Below are positions 18,215 through 26,420 of a stretch of 29,544 nt of DNA, one piece after another (position 1 is the stretch's first letter; each line of letters starts with the position of its first letter). The position numbers and the translations under genes were made by a program. The DNA comes from an uncultured Gammaproteobacteria bacterium (GTDB lineage Bacteria > Pseudomonadota > Gammaproteobacteria > Xanthomonadales > Xanthomonadaceae), in NCBI GenBank assembly GCA_946885735.1, contig CAMPGW010000030.1, forward strand, positions 1-29,544, given 5' to 3'. Under the pieces are notes generated by a model. That model did no database searches. It was not told the DNA's origin and was given only the letters and a program-made list of their open reading frames with translations.

Positions 18215-18243
18215 ATGATACCGGCTTGCGCGGCCCACGCCAA
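18215..18243 (-). promoter_or_regulatory. Promoter of tRNA-Ala
   Basis: On the minus strand TTGGCG (18243-18238) and TATCAT (18220-18215) are spaced 17 bp apart, with the -10 about 12 bp before the mature 5' end. At the corresponding position beside the broken copy (22404 onward) the -10 reads AGTCGT and the -35 is lost. Confidence 0.55.
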
Positions 18244-18292
18244 TCCCGCCCAGGCCGGCCGCTGGCCCTCGATGTTTCGGCCCGGCCCGTAG

Positions 18293-19620
18293 CTCGACCA
18301 CTCGGAACGCTTGACCAGCGTGCGAAGCACGCACCAGTGGGGAACCGCGCCGTCGGGCGACTACAACGCGATCTACACCTACGACCCGCTCGACAACCTG
18401 CGCACCAATCACCTCGGCGTGGCCCAGCTGGCCTACGGCTACGACAGCAGCAACCGCCTGGCCACGCTGAGCTACAACGGCGGCGCCGCCCAGGCCGTGA
18501 GCTCGGACCCGCGCGGCAACATCACCGCCAACGCCATGCGCAACCAGGCCTACCAGTTCGACCTGGCCCACCGCATGAACGCGGTCACCGGCCAGGAGAG
18601 CTACCTCTACGACGGCCACGGCCGCCGCGCCCGCACCCTGAACCTGCAGACCGGGACGATCGAGTACTTCGGCTACAGCAAGGACGGCCGCCTGCTGCAG
18701 GACTGGAGCAACCGCCGGCAGGTGCGCAACGGCTACACCTCGGCAACACCCTGGTCGGCCTGTACGAGGTGAACCTGACCAACGGCACCATCACCCCGAA
18801 GTACCAGCACACCGACGCGCTGGGCAGCCCGGTGGTGACCACCAACGCCAGCAAGACCGTGCTCAGCCGGATGAGCTACACGCCCTACGGCCAGCCGACG
18901 ATGCCGATGGACGGGGTGGGGTATACGGGGCACTTCATCGATGTGGGGACGCAGCTGACGTATACGCAGCAGCGGTATTACGATCCCGCGATTGGGAGGT
19001 TCCTAAGAATAGACCCCCTCTTTCCCTCACTGAAAACTGGTTATGCGTTTAACCGCTTCGCCTATGCCCTCAACAACCCGCTACTCTTTGTTGACCCCGA
19101 CGGGAGGGAAGCTTGCCCGAAGTCCGGTTGCACGATCGGCGGGGTGTCCCAGCCACCACCCGAGCCTGTTCAGTCCACTCCGCCTCCAGCACCGCCTCCG
19201 CCTCCGGTCACGGTTCTGCCCCCGGTGAATGTGCCTGCTACTCTCCCGTCGCGTGATGCAGAGGCTTTAGCGCTTATATTCGATGTCCCTGTGGACAGGA
19301 TCCAGGACGTGAACATTGTCCAATTCTCTGTGCTCGCCTGGGCATTGAACGCAAGAGCTACAACTGCGCCTAATGTCATCTACCTCGAAGGCTCTATTGA
19401 AGAGTTTCTGGCTGCTCCCACTGTGGTGCTCGAAGAGTACTTCCATGTAATCGAACAATTTGGTACGGGGTTCTTGCAGAATCGAGGAATGTATATGCTT
19501 GAGAGCGCTAGAGCCGGGCTGACCACGGGCAGCCCGTATGGACAAAACGTCTTCGAAAAGGAAGCCAAGAAGTTTGCGCGTGAGAAGACAAGAAGTCTTA
19601 AGAAGGCGAGGGGTTACTAG
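18293..19620 (+). pseudogene. Orphan Rhs C-terminal cassette A with zincin-like tip, frameshifted
   Basis: End of an Rhs/YD-repeat polymorphic toxin, lacking the long N-terminal shell. From 18293 to about 18740 one frame encodes YD repeats (IYTYDPLDNL, YLYDGHGRRARTLNLQTGT). At 18737-18740 the frame changes; adding 4 nt (ACCT) would restore the expected Rhs run GYTYLGNTLVGLYEV. The second frame then continues through YYDPAIGRFL and NPLLFVDPDGRE, the usual core boundary. After a proline-rich linker comes a variable tip with VVLEEYFHVIEQF at 19423-19461 and NVFEKEAKKFA. This resembles zincin-like Rhs tips, but the first His of HExxH is Glu here. GC content drops sharply after 19007. The tip frame is intact to 19620; whether any of it is translated is unknown. 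Confidence 0.72.
18451..19007 (+). repeat. Rhs core repeat, copy A (557 bp)
   Basis: Direct repeat of 20019-20556. The copies differ by one 19-nt gap and about 27 substitutions (about 95% identity by eye). From 18682 to 18899 (218 bp) they are identical to the base, and this block contains the frameshift site. The repeat ends at GGTTCCTAAG, exactly where the two variable tips begin. Confidence 0.9.
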
Positions 19621-19622
19621 GC

Positions 19623-19988
19623 ATGGCTGAGTTGAAGTTCTTCAGCGCTCTGCTAGTTTCTGCCGCGTTGCTGGCGCTTTCAGCTTGCATGGCGGACGCG
19701 GCTTTGGTGGTTGTGGGGGAGATCCATCTGAATGGACGTCCGGTTCACGGTCAGTGCACGATTGAGTTGCGGGACCCCAGCAATGGCGATCTCGTGGACT
19801 TCCAAGAGGGGGTTGATGTATCGCCATTTCGGAAGGATTTTGGCGTTGCTCCCTATGCGCAGTCGTACTACATCAGTGCGGTTTGCCCATCGGGAGTAGG
19901 AAGGTCAAAACCGTTCAGCTTTGACCCGCCGAGTGAGACCATCAATTTACAAGTAATCGACCTGGTCGCCGACCGGCATGGTGACTGA
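19623..19988 (+). CDS. Small lipoprotein, candidate immunity protein for cassette A
   Basis: A 121-residue protein starting 2 nt after the cassette A stop, with GAGGGG upstream. The N-terminus is a signal peptide with a lipobox-like end (LLALSAC, Cys at about residue 21), so it is probably a lipoprotein. The mature part, starting near ALVVVGEIHLNG, looks like a small beta domain with two further cysteines (GQCTIEL and SAVCPSG). I recognise no family. Position directly behind an Rhs tip, unusual codon use shared with that tip, and export make an immunity role plausible, but nothing in the sequence proves it. Confidence 0.55.
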   Translation: MAELKFFSALLVSAALLALSACMADAALVVVGEIHLNGRPVHGQCTIELRDPSNGDLVDFQEGVDVSPFRKDFGVAPYAQSYYISAVCPSGVGRSKPFSFDPPSETINLQVIDLVADRHGD

Positions 19989-20018
19989 ATCGACCAGGCT
20001 CTCGTAGACACTCGGCAC

Positions 20019-20556
20019 CAACCGTCTGGCCGCCCTGAGCTACAACGGCTGCACCGCCCGCGCGGCAACATCACCGCCAACGCCTATCGCAACCAGGCCT
20101 ACCAGTTCGAGCTGGCCCACCGCATGAACGCCGTCACCGGCCAGGAGAGTTACCTCTACGATGGCCACGGCCGGCGCGCCCGCACCCTGAACCTGCAGAC
20201 GGGGACGATCGAGTACTTCGGCTACGGCCGGGACGGCCGCCTGCTGCAGGACTGGAGCAACCGCCGGCAGGTGCGCAACGGCTACACCTCGGCAACACCC
20301 TGGTCGGCCTGTACGAGGTGAACCTGACCAACGGCACCATCACCCCGAAGTACCAGCACACCGACGCGCTGGGCAGCCCGGTGGTGACCACCAACGCCAG
20401 CAAGACCGTGCTCAGCCGGATGAGCTACACGCCCTACGGCCAGCCGACACTGCCGATGGACGGGGTGGGGTATACCGGGCACTTCGTGGATGTGGGGACG
20501 CAACTGACGTATATGCAGCAGCGCTATTACGATCCGGCGATCGGGAGGTTCCTAAG
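20019..20556 (+). repeat. Rhs core repeat, copy B (538 bp)
   Basis: Second copy of the Rhs core. It lacks 19 nt present in copy A at about 20058, where a CCC run flanks the gap, and it carries the same frameshift at 20286-20289. The stretch 20231-20448 is identical to 18682-18899. Confidence 0.9.
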
Positions 20557-21223
20557 CGTTGATCCTGCTGCATCCGAATTCAATCGCTACAACTACGCGT
20601 CCAACAATCCTTATCGATTTGCTGACCCAGACGGACGTTCATCCGTGAACCATTTTGTTGAGGAGCCGTTCTACTCTGCGTCCAGTACATTTGAGATGGC
20701 CGGGACATTCACAGTCGGCGGACACGGCAACGAGAACTCAATCGTGGACTCAACTGGCGATCATATGAACCCCTATAGGGCATATGATCAATACATAAGT
20801 GCGGGCCTCGAACGAGGGCAGGACATGTTTTTTATTTCCTGCAGGACGGGCATGGCGAACAAGGAAGGGGTCGTACAAGCTCAAGTGTTCTCGAGAGAGA
20901 ACGGGTCCAATGTCTATGGGGCGGATGGGTGGGTAAACTACTCAACCGTCGGTAACGTAACGACGCTAACCGTGTGGGCGGGGCGTGGACGAACAGGCGC
21001 CCAAGGTGCTTTTAGACTGTTTAAGCCTGGAAGCAAGCACTACGTTCGGGGACGATCCGTAGTAGCCGTCATCATTAACAGGGCAACCGGGGCAGTGACT
21101 CTTGTCTTTGAGGATGGTGTTCAGCAAGTTGTCACACCTCGTACGGACCCAAAGCCGAAGCCACAGACAGAACCCCAGCCAGAGCCGCAGCAACTAGAAA
21201 CCGACAGACCGAAGGTGAAATGA
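20019..21223 (+). pseudogene. Orphan Rhs C-terminal cassette B with clan CD peptidase-like tip
   Basis: A second, more heavily truncated Rhs end. The 5' part has a 19-nt deletion and then the 4-nt frameshift shared with cassette A. The last frame is open from GTG 20318 to 21223 (301 codons) and reads through YYDPAIGRFLSVDP and NPYRFADPDGRS into a new tip. The tip has FTVGGHGNENS (His at 20723-20725) and, 39 codons later, MFFISCRTGM (Cys at 20840-20842). A strand-His-Gly and strand-Cys pair is the signature arrangement of clan CD cysteine peptidases such as caspase and gingipain types. The C-terminus is a Pro/Glu/Lys-rich tail with PKPKPQTEPQPEPQ. Its stop overlaps the following lipoprotein gene as ATGA. 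The peptidase assignment is my inference. Confidence 0.68.
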
Positions 21224-21693
21224 GTATGCGACGGATTTTCGGCGCCGCCCTAAATGTCGCTTTGGCTTTGGGTTTGGCAGCTTGTCAAGAAGCGACCGAG
21301 CCGACAGCGCCCGAGAGTTTCAGCGGGACGCCTAGCGAAAATTTCAACCTTACTGAGCGCCAGCGCGCAGAACTAATTCGTCGTGGCAATGAAGGAGAGC
21401 TTGGAGCAATGCAAGCTCTCATTCAATACTACGCACTCGTCAATCCGAATGACGAATCGGTCGTCTACTGGGGAAGGAGGGCAGCAAGGCGCGGCGACAC
21501 GAAAGCCATGCTCACCTTGGCAACCTACCTCAGCATTCAACCAACCCAGCCCCACTGCCTGGAGGCACAGCAGTGGGTTAAGGAAGCCATCAAGACTGCG
21601 GAGGACCCTAAAACAAGAAAGAGTGCTGCATTGGAACTAGAAATAATGAGAACTGGTCGGCACGGACATCCGTGTGGAAAGTGGTTGAATTAG
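21220..21693 (+). CDS. Sel1-like repeat lipoprotein, candidate immunity protein for cassette B
   Basis: A 157-residue protein with a signal peptide and lipobox (LGLAAC, Cys near residue 23). Its mature part resembles Sel1-type helical repeats: RGNEGELGAMQALIQYYAL, then VYWGRRAARRGDTKAMLTLA. ATG 21220 overlaps the cassette B stop (ATGA); ATG 21226 is the alternative and has AAGG at better spacing. Sel1 repeats bind other proteins, and in the envelope such a lipoprotein could shield the cell from the neighbouring toxin tip. The coupling is seen; the immunity role is inferred. Confidence 0.65.
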   Translation: MSMRRIFGAALNVALALGLAACQEATEPTAPESFSGTPSENFNLTERQRAELIRRGNEGELGAMQALIQYYALVNPNDESVVYWGRRAARRGDTKAMLTLATYLSIQPTQPHCLEAQQWVKEAIKTAEDPKTRKSAALELEIMRTGRHGHPCGKWLN

Positions 21694-21734
21694 GTCAAAT
21701 CTGCGGCTGCTGAACCAGCGGGAGAGGCTCCTTT

Positions 21735-22217
21735 ATGGGTAACAAGTCGTTTGGGTCAATGTCGATCGTACTCATTATTGCTTTGGGGTCTTTTATATCC
21801 GGCTCGAGTGCTTACGCGTCGGAATTTGCTTGTTCGACCTTGGCTTCGCATATATCAATTTTTGAGCAGGAATCGAAGCTGTACTTCAGAATCGATATCT
21901 CCAACCCCGGGTCGTTGGCGGTTGAGCTGAAAAAGAACACCCTGTACGAAAGTTCGTTCGAGTTGGAGGCGGAGGATTCTTCCGGTGAAACTCTCGAGCA
22001 TGTCCTTCCATTGATCGCGCTCGGGACGACCCCACTGATCTTGGAGCCAGGAGAGACAAGAACAGTTTCTATTGACCTCTATGCTTCATTTCCAACGCTG
22101 CAAGATACCCGCGCCAGCAAAGAGGTCATCCTTACGTGGAATTTTGAGCTCGCGCCCAAGGGAGTGGCATGCTTATCCCAGACAGCGGGCACGGCAAGGC
22201 TCGGGCCAAACCGTTGA
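21735..22217 (+). CDS. Secreted protein of unknown function
   Basis: A 160-residue protein with a Sec signal peptide (MSIVLIIALGSFISGSSAYA, cleavage after AYA). The mature domain begins SEFACS and contains YFRIDISNPGSLAVELKK, SSFELEAEDSSGE and EPGETRTVSIDLY, a pattern of beta-strands like an Ig-type or DUF-like periplasmic fold; two cysteines could form a disulfide. GGGAGAGG lies upstream of ATG 21735. It is 41 nt behind the Sel1 lipoprotein gene and shares the lower GC of the island. I do not recognise the family; a second immunity gene or unrelated cargo are both possible. Confidence 0.58.
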   Translation: MGNKSFGSMSIVLIIALGSFISGSSAYASEFACSTLASHISIFEQESKLYFRIDISNPGSLAVELKKNTLYESSFELEAEDSSGETLEHVLPLIALGTTPLILEPGETRTVSIDLYASFPTLQDTRASKEVILTWNFELAPKGVACLSQTAGTARLGPNR

Positions 22218-22219
22218 AT

Positions 22220-22274
22220 GTTAGCGTTCGCCGGCACGTCACCTAGCGCCCAAGCGGCGCGATGTGCGCTTAAC
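22220..22274. repeat. Imperfect inverted repeat resembling an integron attC site
   Basis: Directly after the stop at 22217. GCACGTC pairs with GATGTGC (one wobble), GCGCC with GGCGC around loop CAAGC, and GTTAGCG with CGCTTAAC with one bulge. The right arm GCTTAACTTCAGC resembles the inner box of attC recombination sites, but the outer GTTRRRY/RYYYAAC core boxes are not intact. It may be a decayed attC or simply a hairpin terminator for the preceding gene. Confidence 0.35.
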
Positions 22275-22360
22275 TTCAGCAATGCATCGTTCACACGGTG
22301 AACCAGAACGCGTGGCGAAATTCTGGTAGTGGAAGCTCCATCGGACTGAACGTCCGATAG

Positions 22361-22403
22361 TCGCATTGCGAACGCGACGCTCTCCCAGGTGAGCTACCGG
22401 CCC
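22361..22403 (-). pseudogene. Partial copy of tRNA-Ala (CGC), 5' half
   Basis: On the minus strand these 43 nt match the 5' half of tRNA-Ala(CGC), from the acceptor strand through the anticodon arm, with two mismatches (in the acceptor and D-arm). Similarity continues weakly into the promoter region. The 3' half is replaced by unrelated sequence containing a perfect hairpin ATCGGAC-TGAAC-GTCCGAT at 22340-22358. It has no working acceptor stem and the -10 is lost, so it is not functional. It marks the right border of the island. Confidence 0.8.
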
Positions 22404-22460
22404 GCGGATCCGGAACGACTCCGACTCCAGCGGCTTGCTCCAAACTCGTCCATGGACACG

Positions 22461-23402
22461 TCAGTCGCGCGCGGGCGCGATCGCGGCGGCCGGACCGGCG
22501 ATGGGCGAAACCAACGCGCGGCTTGCGAATCCTGCCGCCGCGAACCCGGCCTGCATCGACCCGAGGGACGCCTCCGCTTGCGCGCGCGACTCGAACCAGG
22601 CGAACACGCTCGGCCCGGCGCCCGACAGGCTGCACCCCATGGCGCCGGCGGCAAGCGCGGCCGCCTTCACGTCGGCGAAGCCGGGGACCAGCGGCGCCCG
22701 CCAGGGTTCCACCAGCACGTCACGCATGCCGGCGCGCACCAGCAAGGCATCGCCCCGCGCGCAACCGGCCAGCACCAGCGCGAGGTTGCCGGTCTGCTCC
22801 ACCACCTCGCCCAGGGTGCACTGCGCGCGAACTGCCGCGCGCGCGGTGCGGGTCTCCAGCACCTGGTCCGGATGCACGAGCGCGCAATGCCACGCCTCCG
22901 GCACATCCAGGCGCACCAATCGTCCCTGCGCGGCCAGCACCAGTCCGCCGAGCAACATGGGTCCGACGTTGTCCGTGCTCGGACCGCCGCTGGCCAGCCT
23001 CTCGCCCGCGATCGCATGGGGAAGCAGGGCCTGTGCCGTCAGGGGTTCGTCGAGCAGCGCGTTCGCCGCCACCAGCGCTGCCACGCAGGATGCGGCCGAT
23101 CCGGCCATTCCGGATCCGAGCGGAATGCCTTTTTCCAGGACGAGCTCGAATCCATGCTCGAGCGCGAGCGCGCCACACAGGCTTTGCAAGGCCGCGCCCG
23201 CTGTATTGCGCGCGGCATCGAGCGGAAGCGCCAGGTCCAGGCCTTCGACGCCGGCGATGCGGACTTCGGGGGAGTCGATGCGCCGCACGCGCGCATGGTC
23301 GCGCGGGCCGAATACCGTATGGCCGAGGATGTCGAAGCCCACGCCGACGTTGCCCACGCAGGCGGGAGCGAACGCGCGCGACCAGGCGCCTGCGATCGTC
23401 AT
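22461..23402 (-). CDS. thrB: Homoserine kinase (ThrB)
   Basis: Cytosolic GHMP-family kinase phosphorylating homoserine in threonine synthesis; 313 residues. GHMP motif 1 is [17 protein letters not shown] (11-27), motif 2 the ATP-binding loop [16 protein letters not shown] (91-106), and motif 3 [13 protein letters not shown] near the C-terminus. [15 protein letters not shown], typical of homoserine kinases, lies in the middle. The start ATG overlaps the rnd stop as ATGA. The neighbours are rnd and the island rather than thrA and thrC, so thr genes are not grouped here within the window. Other GHMP kinases are less likely given the overall motif match. Confidence 0.9.
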   Translation of the reverse strand: MTIAGAWSRAFAPACVGNVGVGFDILGHTVFGPRDHARVRRIDSPEVRIAGVEGLDLALPLDAARNTAGAALQSLCGALALEHGFELVLEKGIPLGSGMAGSAASCVAALVAANALLDEPLTAQALLPHAIAGERLASGGPSTDNVGPMLLGGLVLAAQGRLVRLDVPEAWHCALVHPDQVLETRTARAAVRAQCTLGEVVEQTGNLALVLAGCARGDALLVRAGMRDVLVEPWRAPLVPGFADVKAAALAAGAMGCSLSGAGPSVFAWFESRAQAEASLGSMQAGFAAAGFASRALVSPIAGPAAAIAPARD

Positions 23403-24481
23403 TCCAGCAGCGGGGTAAGCACCGGATCGAGCAGGCTGCGTCGCCATCCGGCCAGTGCGTCCGGCCAGCCGCGGCCCTCGACCAGTGCCTCCAAGTGCTT
23501 GCGCGGGCAGAGCAGTCCCTCGGGTAGGTCGAGCGTGCCGGCGGTGGCCGCGACCGCGTCCTGCAGGCGGCGCAAGCGCTGGCGATCGGCGGACTCGCCG
23601 GCGCGATTGAGCGGAAGCTGCTTCTCTTCCTCCGACAGCGGCGCGGCGAGCAAGTCCCATAGCTCTCGACGCGATTTGCGCGGGGACTTCGGGTTGGCGT
23701 CGAGCACGGCGTTGAAGCGGTGCATGTCCTCGAAGGGCCGGCGACTGAGTTGCACGGCCAGTTCGTTGTCCAGTACCCAGGCCTTGGGGCGGTCCGTTCG
23801 GCGCGCCTCGGCGTCGCGCCAGCGCAGCAGGCGCCGAAGCCTGGCCTGGCCGGGCCCGTCGAGCGATTGCGCACTGCGGATCGCCAGGTGCGGCATCGGA
23901 TCGTCGGCCTCGTTGCGGGCATTGCGCACGGCACGCTCGGTGTCCGCCTCCAGCCATTCCAGGCGGCCGAGTTCGCGCAGCTTCGGCTCGAGCAGGTCGT
24001 GCATCGCGTGCAGGTGCAGCACGTCGTCGGCCGCATAGCGCAGCTGCGATTCGCTGAGCGGGCGACGCAGCCAGTCCGAGCGCGTCTCGCCCTTCTCGAG
24101 CGTGAGCCCGGTGACCAGTTCGACCAGCTTGAGGTAGCTCAGGCCGGCGCCCAGGCCGGCCAGCGCGGCCGCGACCTGGGTGTCGAACACCGGCGAGGGG
24201 ACCACGCCGCAGCCGCGCAGCAGGGCCTGCAGGTCTTCACTCGCGCTGTGCATCAGCTTGGTGACGGATTCATCGGCCAGCAATTGCGCAAGCAGCGGCG
24301 GGATGCCGGGGGCGAGCGGGTCGACCAGCAGCACCTCGCCGGGCACCGCCAGCTGCACGAGGGCCAGTTGCGGGTAGTAGGTGCGTTCGCGGATGAACTC
24401 GGTGTCCATCGCCACCCGTGGCTGTCCGCGCCACGCCTCGAGCCGGGCGGCGAGCGCGCTGGCCTGGTCAATCCACTGCAT
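23399..24481 (-). CDS. rnd: Ribonuclease D
   Basis: 3'-5' exoribonuclease for tRNA 3' maturation, cytosolic, 360 residues. The DEDDy exonuclease domain (1-200) shows [14 protein letters not shown] (D26, E28), [26 protein letters not shown] and [12 protein letters not shown] with the Tyr-x3-Asp of ExoIII. An HRDC domain follows at about residues 205-290, with [15 protein letters not shown], and the C-terminal helical domain is present. ATG 24481 is preceded by AGG at proper spacing; the open frame extends upstream into the divergent promoter region. thrB is coupled to it by a 4-nt overlap. Confidence 0.93.
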   Translation of the reverse strand: MQWIDQASALAARLEAWRGQPRVAMDTEFIRERTYYPQLALVQLAVPGEVLLVDPLAPGIPPLLAQLLADESVTKLMHSASEDLQALLRGCGVVPSPVFDTQVAAALAGLGAGLSYLKLVELVTGLTLEKGETRSDWLRRPLSESQLRYAADDVLHLHAMHDLLEPKLRELGRLEWLEADTERAVRNARNEADDPMPHLAIRSAQSLDGPGQARLRRLLRWRDAEARRTDRPKAWVLDNELAVQLSRRPFEDMHRFNAVLDANPKSPRKSRRELWDLLAAPLSEEEKQLPLNRAGESADRQRLRRLQDAVAATAGTLDLPEGLLCPRKHLEALVEGRGWPDALAGWRRSLLDPVLTPLLE

Positions 24482-24563
24482 CGGAACCTGTTTGCTTGCC
24501 CAAAGAGGGCAGGGTAGCCTAGTTCCGGTTCGCCCGCGCCCGTTGCGGGATGCAAGGTCCCGC

Positions 24564-26417
24564 ATGCCACGCCTGCGTCACCTCCTGCTCCTGGTCCTCG
24601 CGGCAGGCGCGCTCCCGGGCTGCGACCGGGACGCGGCGCCGAAGCCCGCAGACCCCGTTGTTCGCGCCGCTCCTGCACCGGCCGCGCGTCCTGCCGCCCC
24701 GGCCAGCGTCGCCCAGCCGCCGGAGCCGGCGGAGCTCGCACCCGACTGGCGTTCGCGGGTGCCGCTCATCGCCGCCGCGGATGTCGCCGCCACGCTCGAC
24801 CGCGCCGATGCGGCGCTGGCGCGCGGACAGCTCGACCAGGGACGGTCACCGGGGCCGGGCGCGCTCGAGCTCTATCTGGCCGTGCTCTCGGTCGCGCCCG
24901 AGGATGCGCGTGCGGCCCGTGGCGTCCAGGCCAGCATCGACGCGCTGATCGAGCGCGGGCGCATCGCGCTGCGGGCCGGCCGCTTCCGCGATGCCGAGCG
25001 GGTCGTGCGGATCGCCGAAAGCCTGCTGCCGGGCCATCCCGACCTCGCGGGATATCGCGAACACGTCGAAGCGGCCCGGCGCGCCGCAGACTGGGTGGCG
25101 AAGGCGACCGAGGCCGCGCGCAAGGGGCGCTACACGCGTCCCGCCGGCGCCAGCGCGCTGGACTACTTCCTGCAGGCGCGCCGCGCCTATCCCGACTTCG
25201 ACCCGGCCGTGGCCGAGCGCGACCGCTGGAACCGACGGCTGCTGCAACTGGCCGAACGCGCCGCGGCGGCCGACGACTTCAAGACCGCGGAGGCGAGGCT
25301 GCGCGAGTCGGCGCGGCTCGTGCCCGACAGCGCCGACGTCCGCGTCGCCGAGCTAAAGGTGATCGAGCGCCGCACCGCGCGCACCCGCGCGCTGGTCGAG
25401 CAGGGCAATCGCGCGGTGGACCGCCTGCAGCTCGAGCGCGCGGAGAAGCTGCTCGCGCAGTTGCGTTCGATCGCCGCACAACCCTGGGCCGCACGCGACC
25501 TGGAGACGCGCATCCACCTGGCGCGCCACTACGGCCCGTACGAGCCCGGCGAGACTTTCGCGGAGGACCTCCGTGCCGGCGGCAAGGCGCCAGAAATGGT
25601 GGTGATCCGCTACGGCGGCTTCATGATGGGCTCGGACGGCGACGATCCGGCCGGCCGCCCGAGCGAGCACCCCTTGCATCCAGTCACCTTCGCGCGCGGC
25701 TTCGCGATCGGCCGCAGCGAGGTGACCGTCGGCGATTTCCGGCGCTTCGTGAAGGCCAGCGGCTACCAGCCGCGCGCCACCCGCGCGGGCCGGTCCACGG
25801 TCTACGACGAGCGTGGCGGCGTGTTCAGCGTCCATGAGGGCGTCGACTGGGAGCGCGACCACGTCGGGCGCGTGGCGTCGGACTCGCTGCCGGTGGTGCA
25901 CGTGTCCTGGGAGGACGCGGTCGCCTACACGCGCTGGCTTTCCGCGCAGACCGGCAATACCTATCGCCTGCCCAGCGAGGCCGAGTTCGAATACGTGCTG
26001 CGCGCCGGCACGCAGTCGCCCTATCCCTGGGGCGGCGGCGCGCCGCAGGCGATCGTCGGCAACCTCACCGGTGGCGGCGACCTCTCGCGCAGCGGGCGGC
26101 GCTGGAGCAACGCCTTCCCCGGATATCGCGACGCCTACTGGGGTCCGGCGCCGGTGCGCAACTTCCCCGTCGAGCCCTTCGGCACCTTCGACATGATCGG
26201 CAACGTCGCCGAGTGGACCCTCGACTGCTGGCACGACAGCTACCAGCGCGCACCGGTGGATGGCAGCGCCTGGGTCAACCCCGGGTGCCCGCGGCGGGTC
26301 GTGCGCGGCGCCTCATGGAGCAGCGCGCCGGACCAGGCCCGCTCGGCGGCGCGACAGTCCGCGCCCGCGGCGACGACCACGGCCCGGCTCGGCTTCCGCG
26401 TGGTCCGCGAGCTCTAG
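24564..26417 (+). CDS. Lipoprotein with helical repeats and SUMF1-type domain
   Basis: Predicted lipoprotein of 617 residues. The signal peptide ends in ALPGC with Cys20, then an Ala/Pro-rich linker. Residues 60-335 are helical, with TPR-like units such as ALRAGRFRDAERVVRIAESL and AAADDFKTAEARLRES. From 344 on comes a formylglycine-generating-enzyme (SUMF1/PvdO) domain: VIRYGGFMMGSDGDDP, IGRSEVTVGDFRRFV, LPVVHVSWEDAVAYTRWLS, YRLPSEAEFEYVLRAG, MIGNVAEWTLDCW and RRVVRGASWSS. The active-site cysteines of true FGE, expected shortly after RGxSW, are absent, so it is not a sulfatase-maturing enzyme. A ligand-binding or structural envelope role is more likely. It is divergent from rnd and converges on phaR with a 3-nt gap. 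Confidence 0.82.
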   Translation: MPRLRHLLLLVLAAGALPGCDRDAAPKPADPVVRAAPAPAARPAAPASVAQPPEPAELAPDWRSRVPLIAAADVAATLDRADAALARGQLDQGRSPGPGALELYLAVLSVAPEDARAARGVQASIDALIERGRIALRAGRFRDAERVVRIAESLLPGHPDLAGYREHVEAARRAADWVAKATEAARKGRYTRPAGASALDYFLQARRAYPDFDPAVAERDRWNRRLLQLAERAAAADDFKTAEARLRESARLVPDSADVRVAELKVIERRTARTRALVEQGNRAVDRLQLERAEKLLAQLRSIAAQPWAARDLETRIHLARHYGPYEPGETFAEDLRAGGKAPEMVVIRYGGFMMGSDGDDPAGRPSEHPLHPVTFARGFAIGRSEVTVGDFRRFVKASGYQPRATRAGRSTVYDERGGVFSVHEGVDWERDHVGRVASDSLPVVHVSWEDAVAYTRWLSAQTGNTYRLPSEAEFEYVLRAGTQSPYPWGGGAPQAIVGNLTGGGDLSRSGRRWSNAFPGYRDAYWGPAPVRNFPVEPFGTFDMIGNVAEWTLDCWHDSYQRAPVDGSAWVNPGCPRRVVRGASWSSAPDQARSAARQSAPAATTTARLGFRVVREL

Positions 26418-26420
26418 TCG

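Noticed and set aside
18318..18332. GCGTGC-GAA-GCACGC hairpin at the start of Rhs cassette A
   Set aside because: Short, inside coding-like Rhs sequence and not repeated elsewhere in the window; no reason to call it a functional element.
18226..18740. Long plus-strand frame leading into the Rhs cassette A tip
   Set aside because: Its translation up to 18740 is Arg/Pro/Gly-rich and out of frame with the clear YD-repeat sequence; only the part after the frameshift is real.
22361..22403. A second functional tRNA-Ala
   Set aside because: The 3' half, acceptor pairing and T-arm are missing and the -10 is degraded.
18204..22460. Insertion sequence or prophage in the island
   Set aside because: No transposase, integrase, phage gene or terminal inverted repeat was seen; the duplications are explained by the Rhs core and the tRNA copy.
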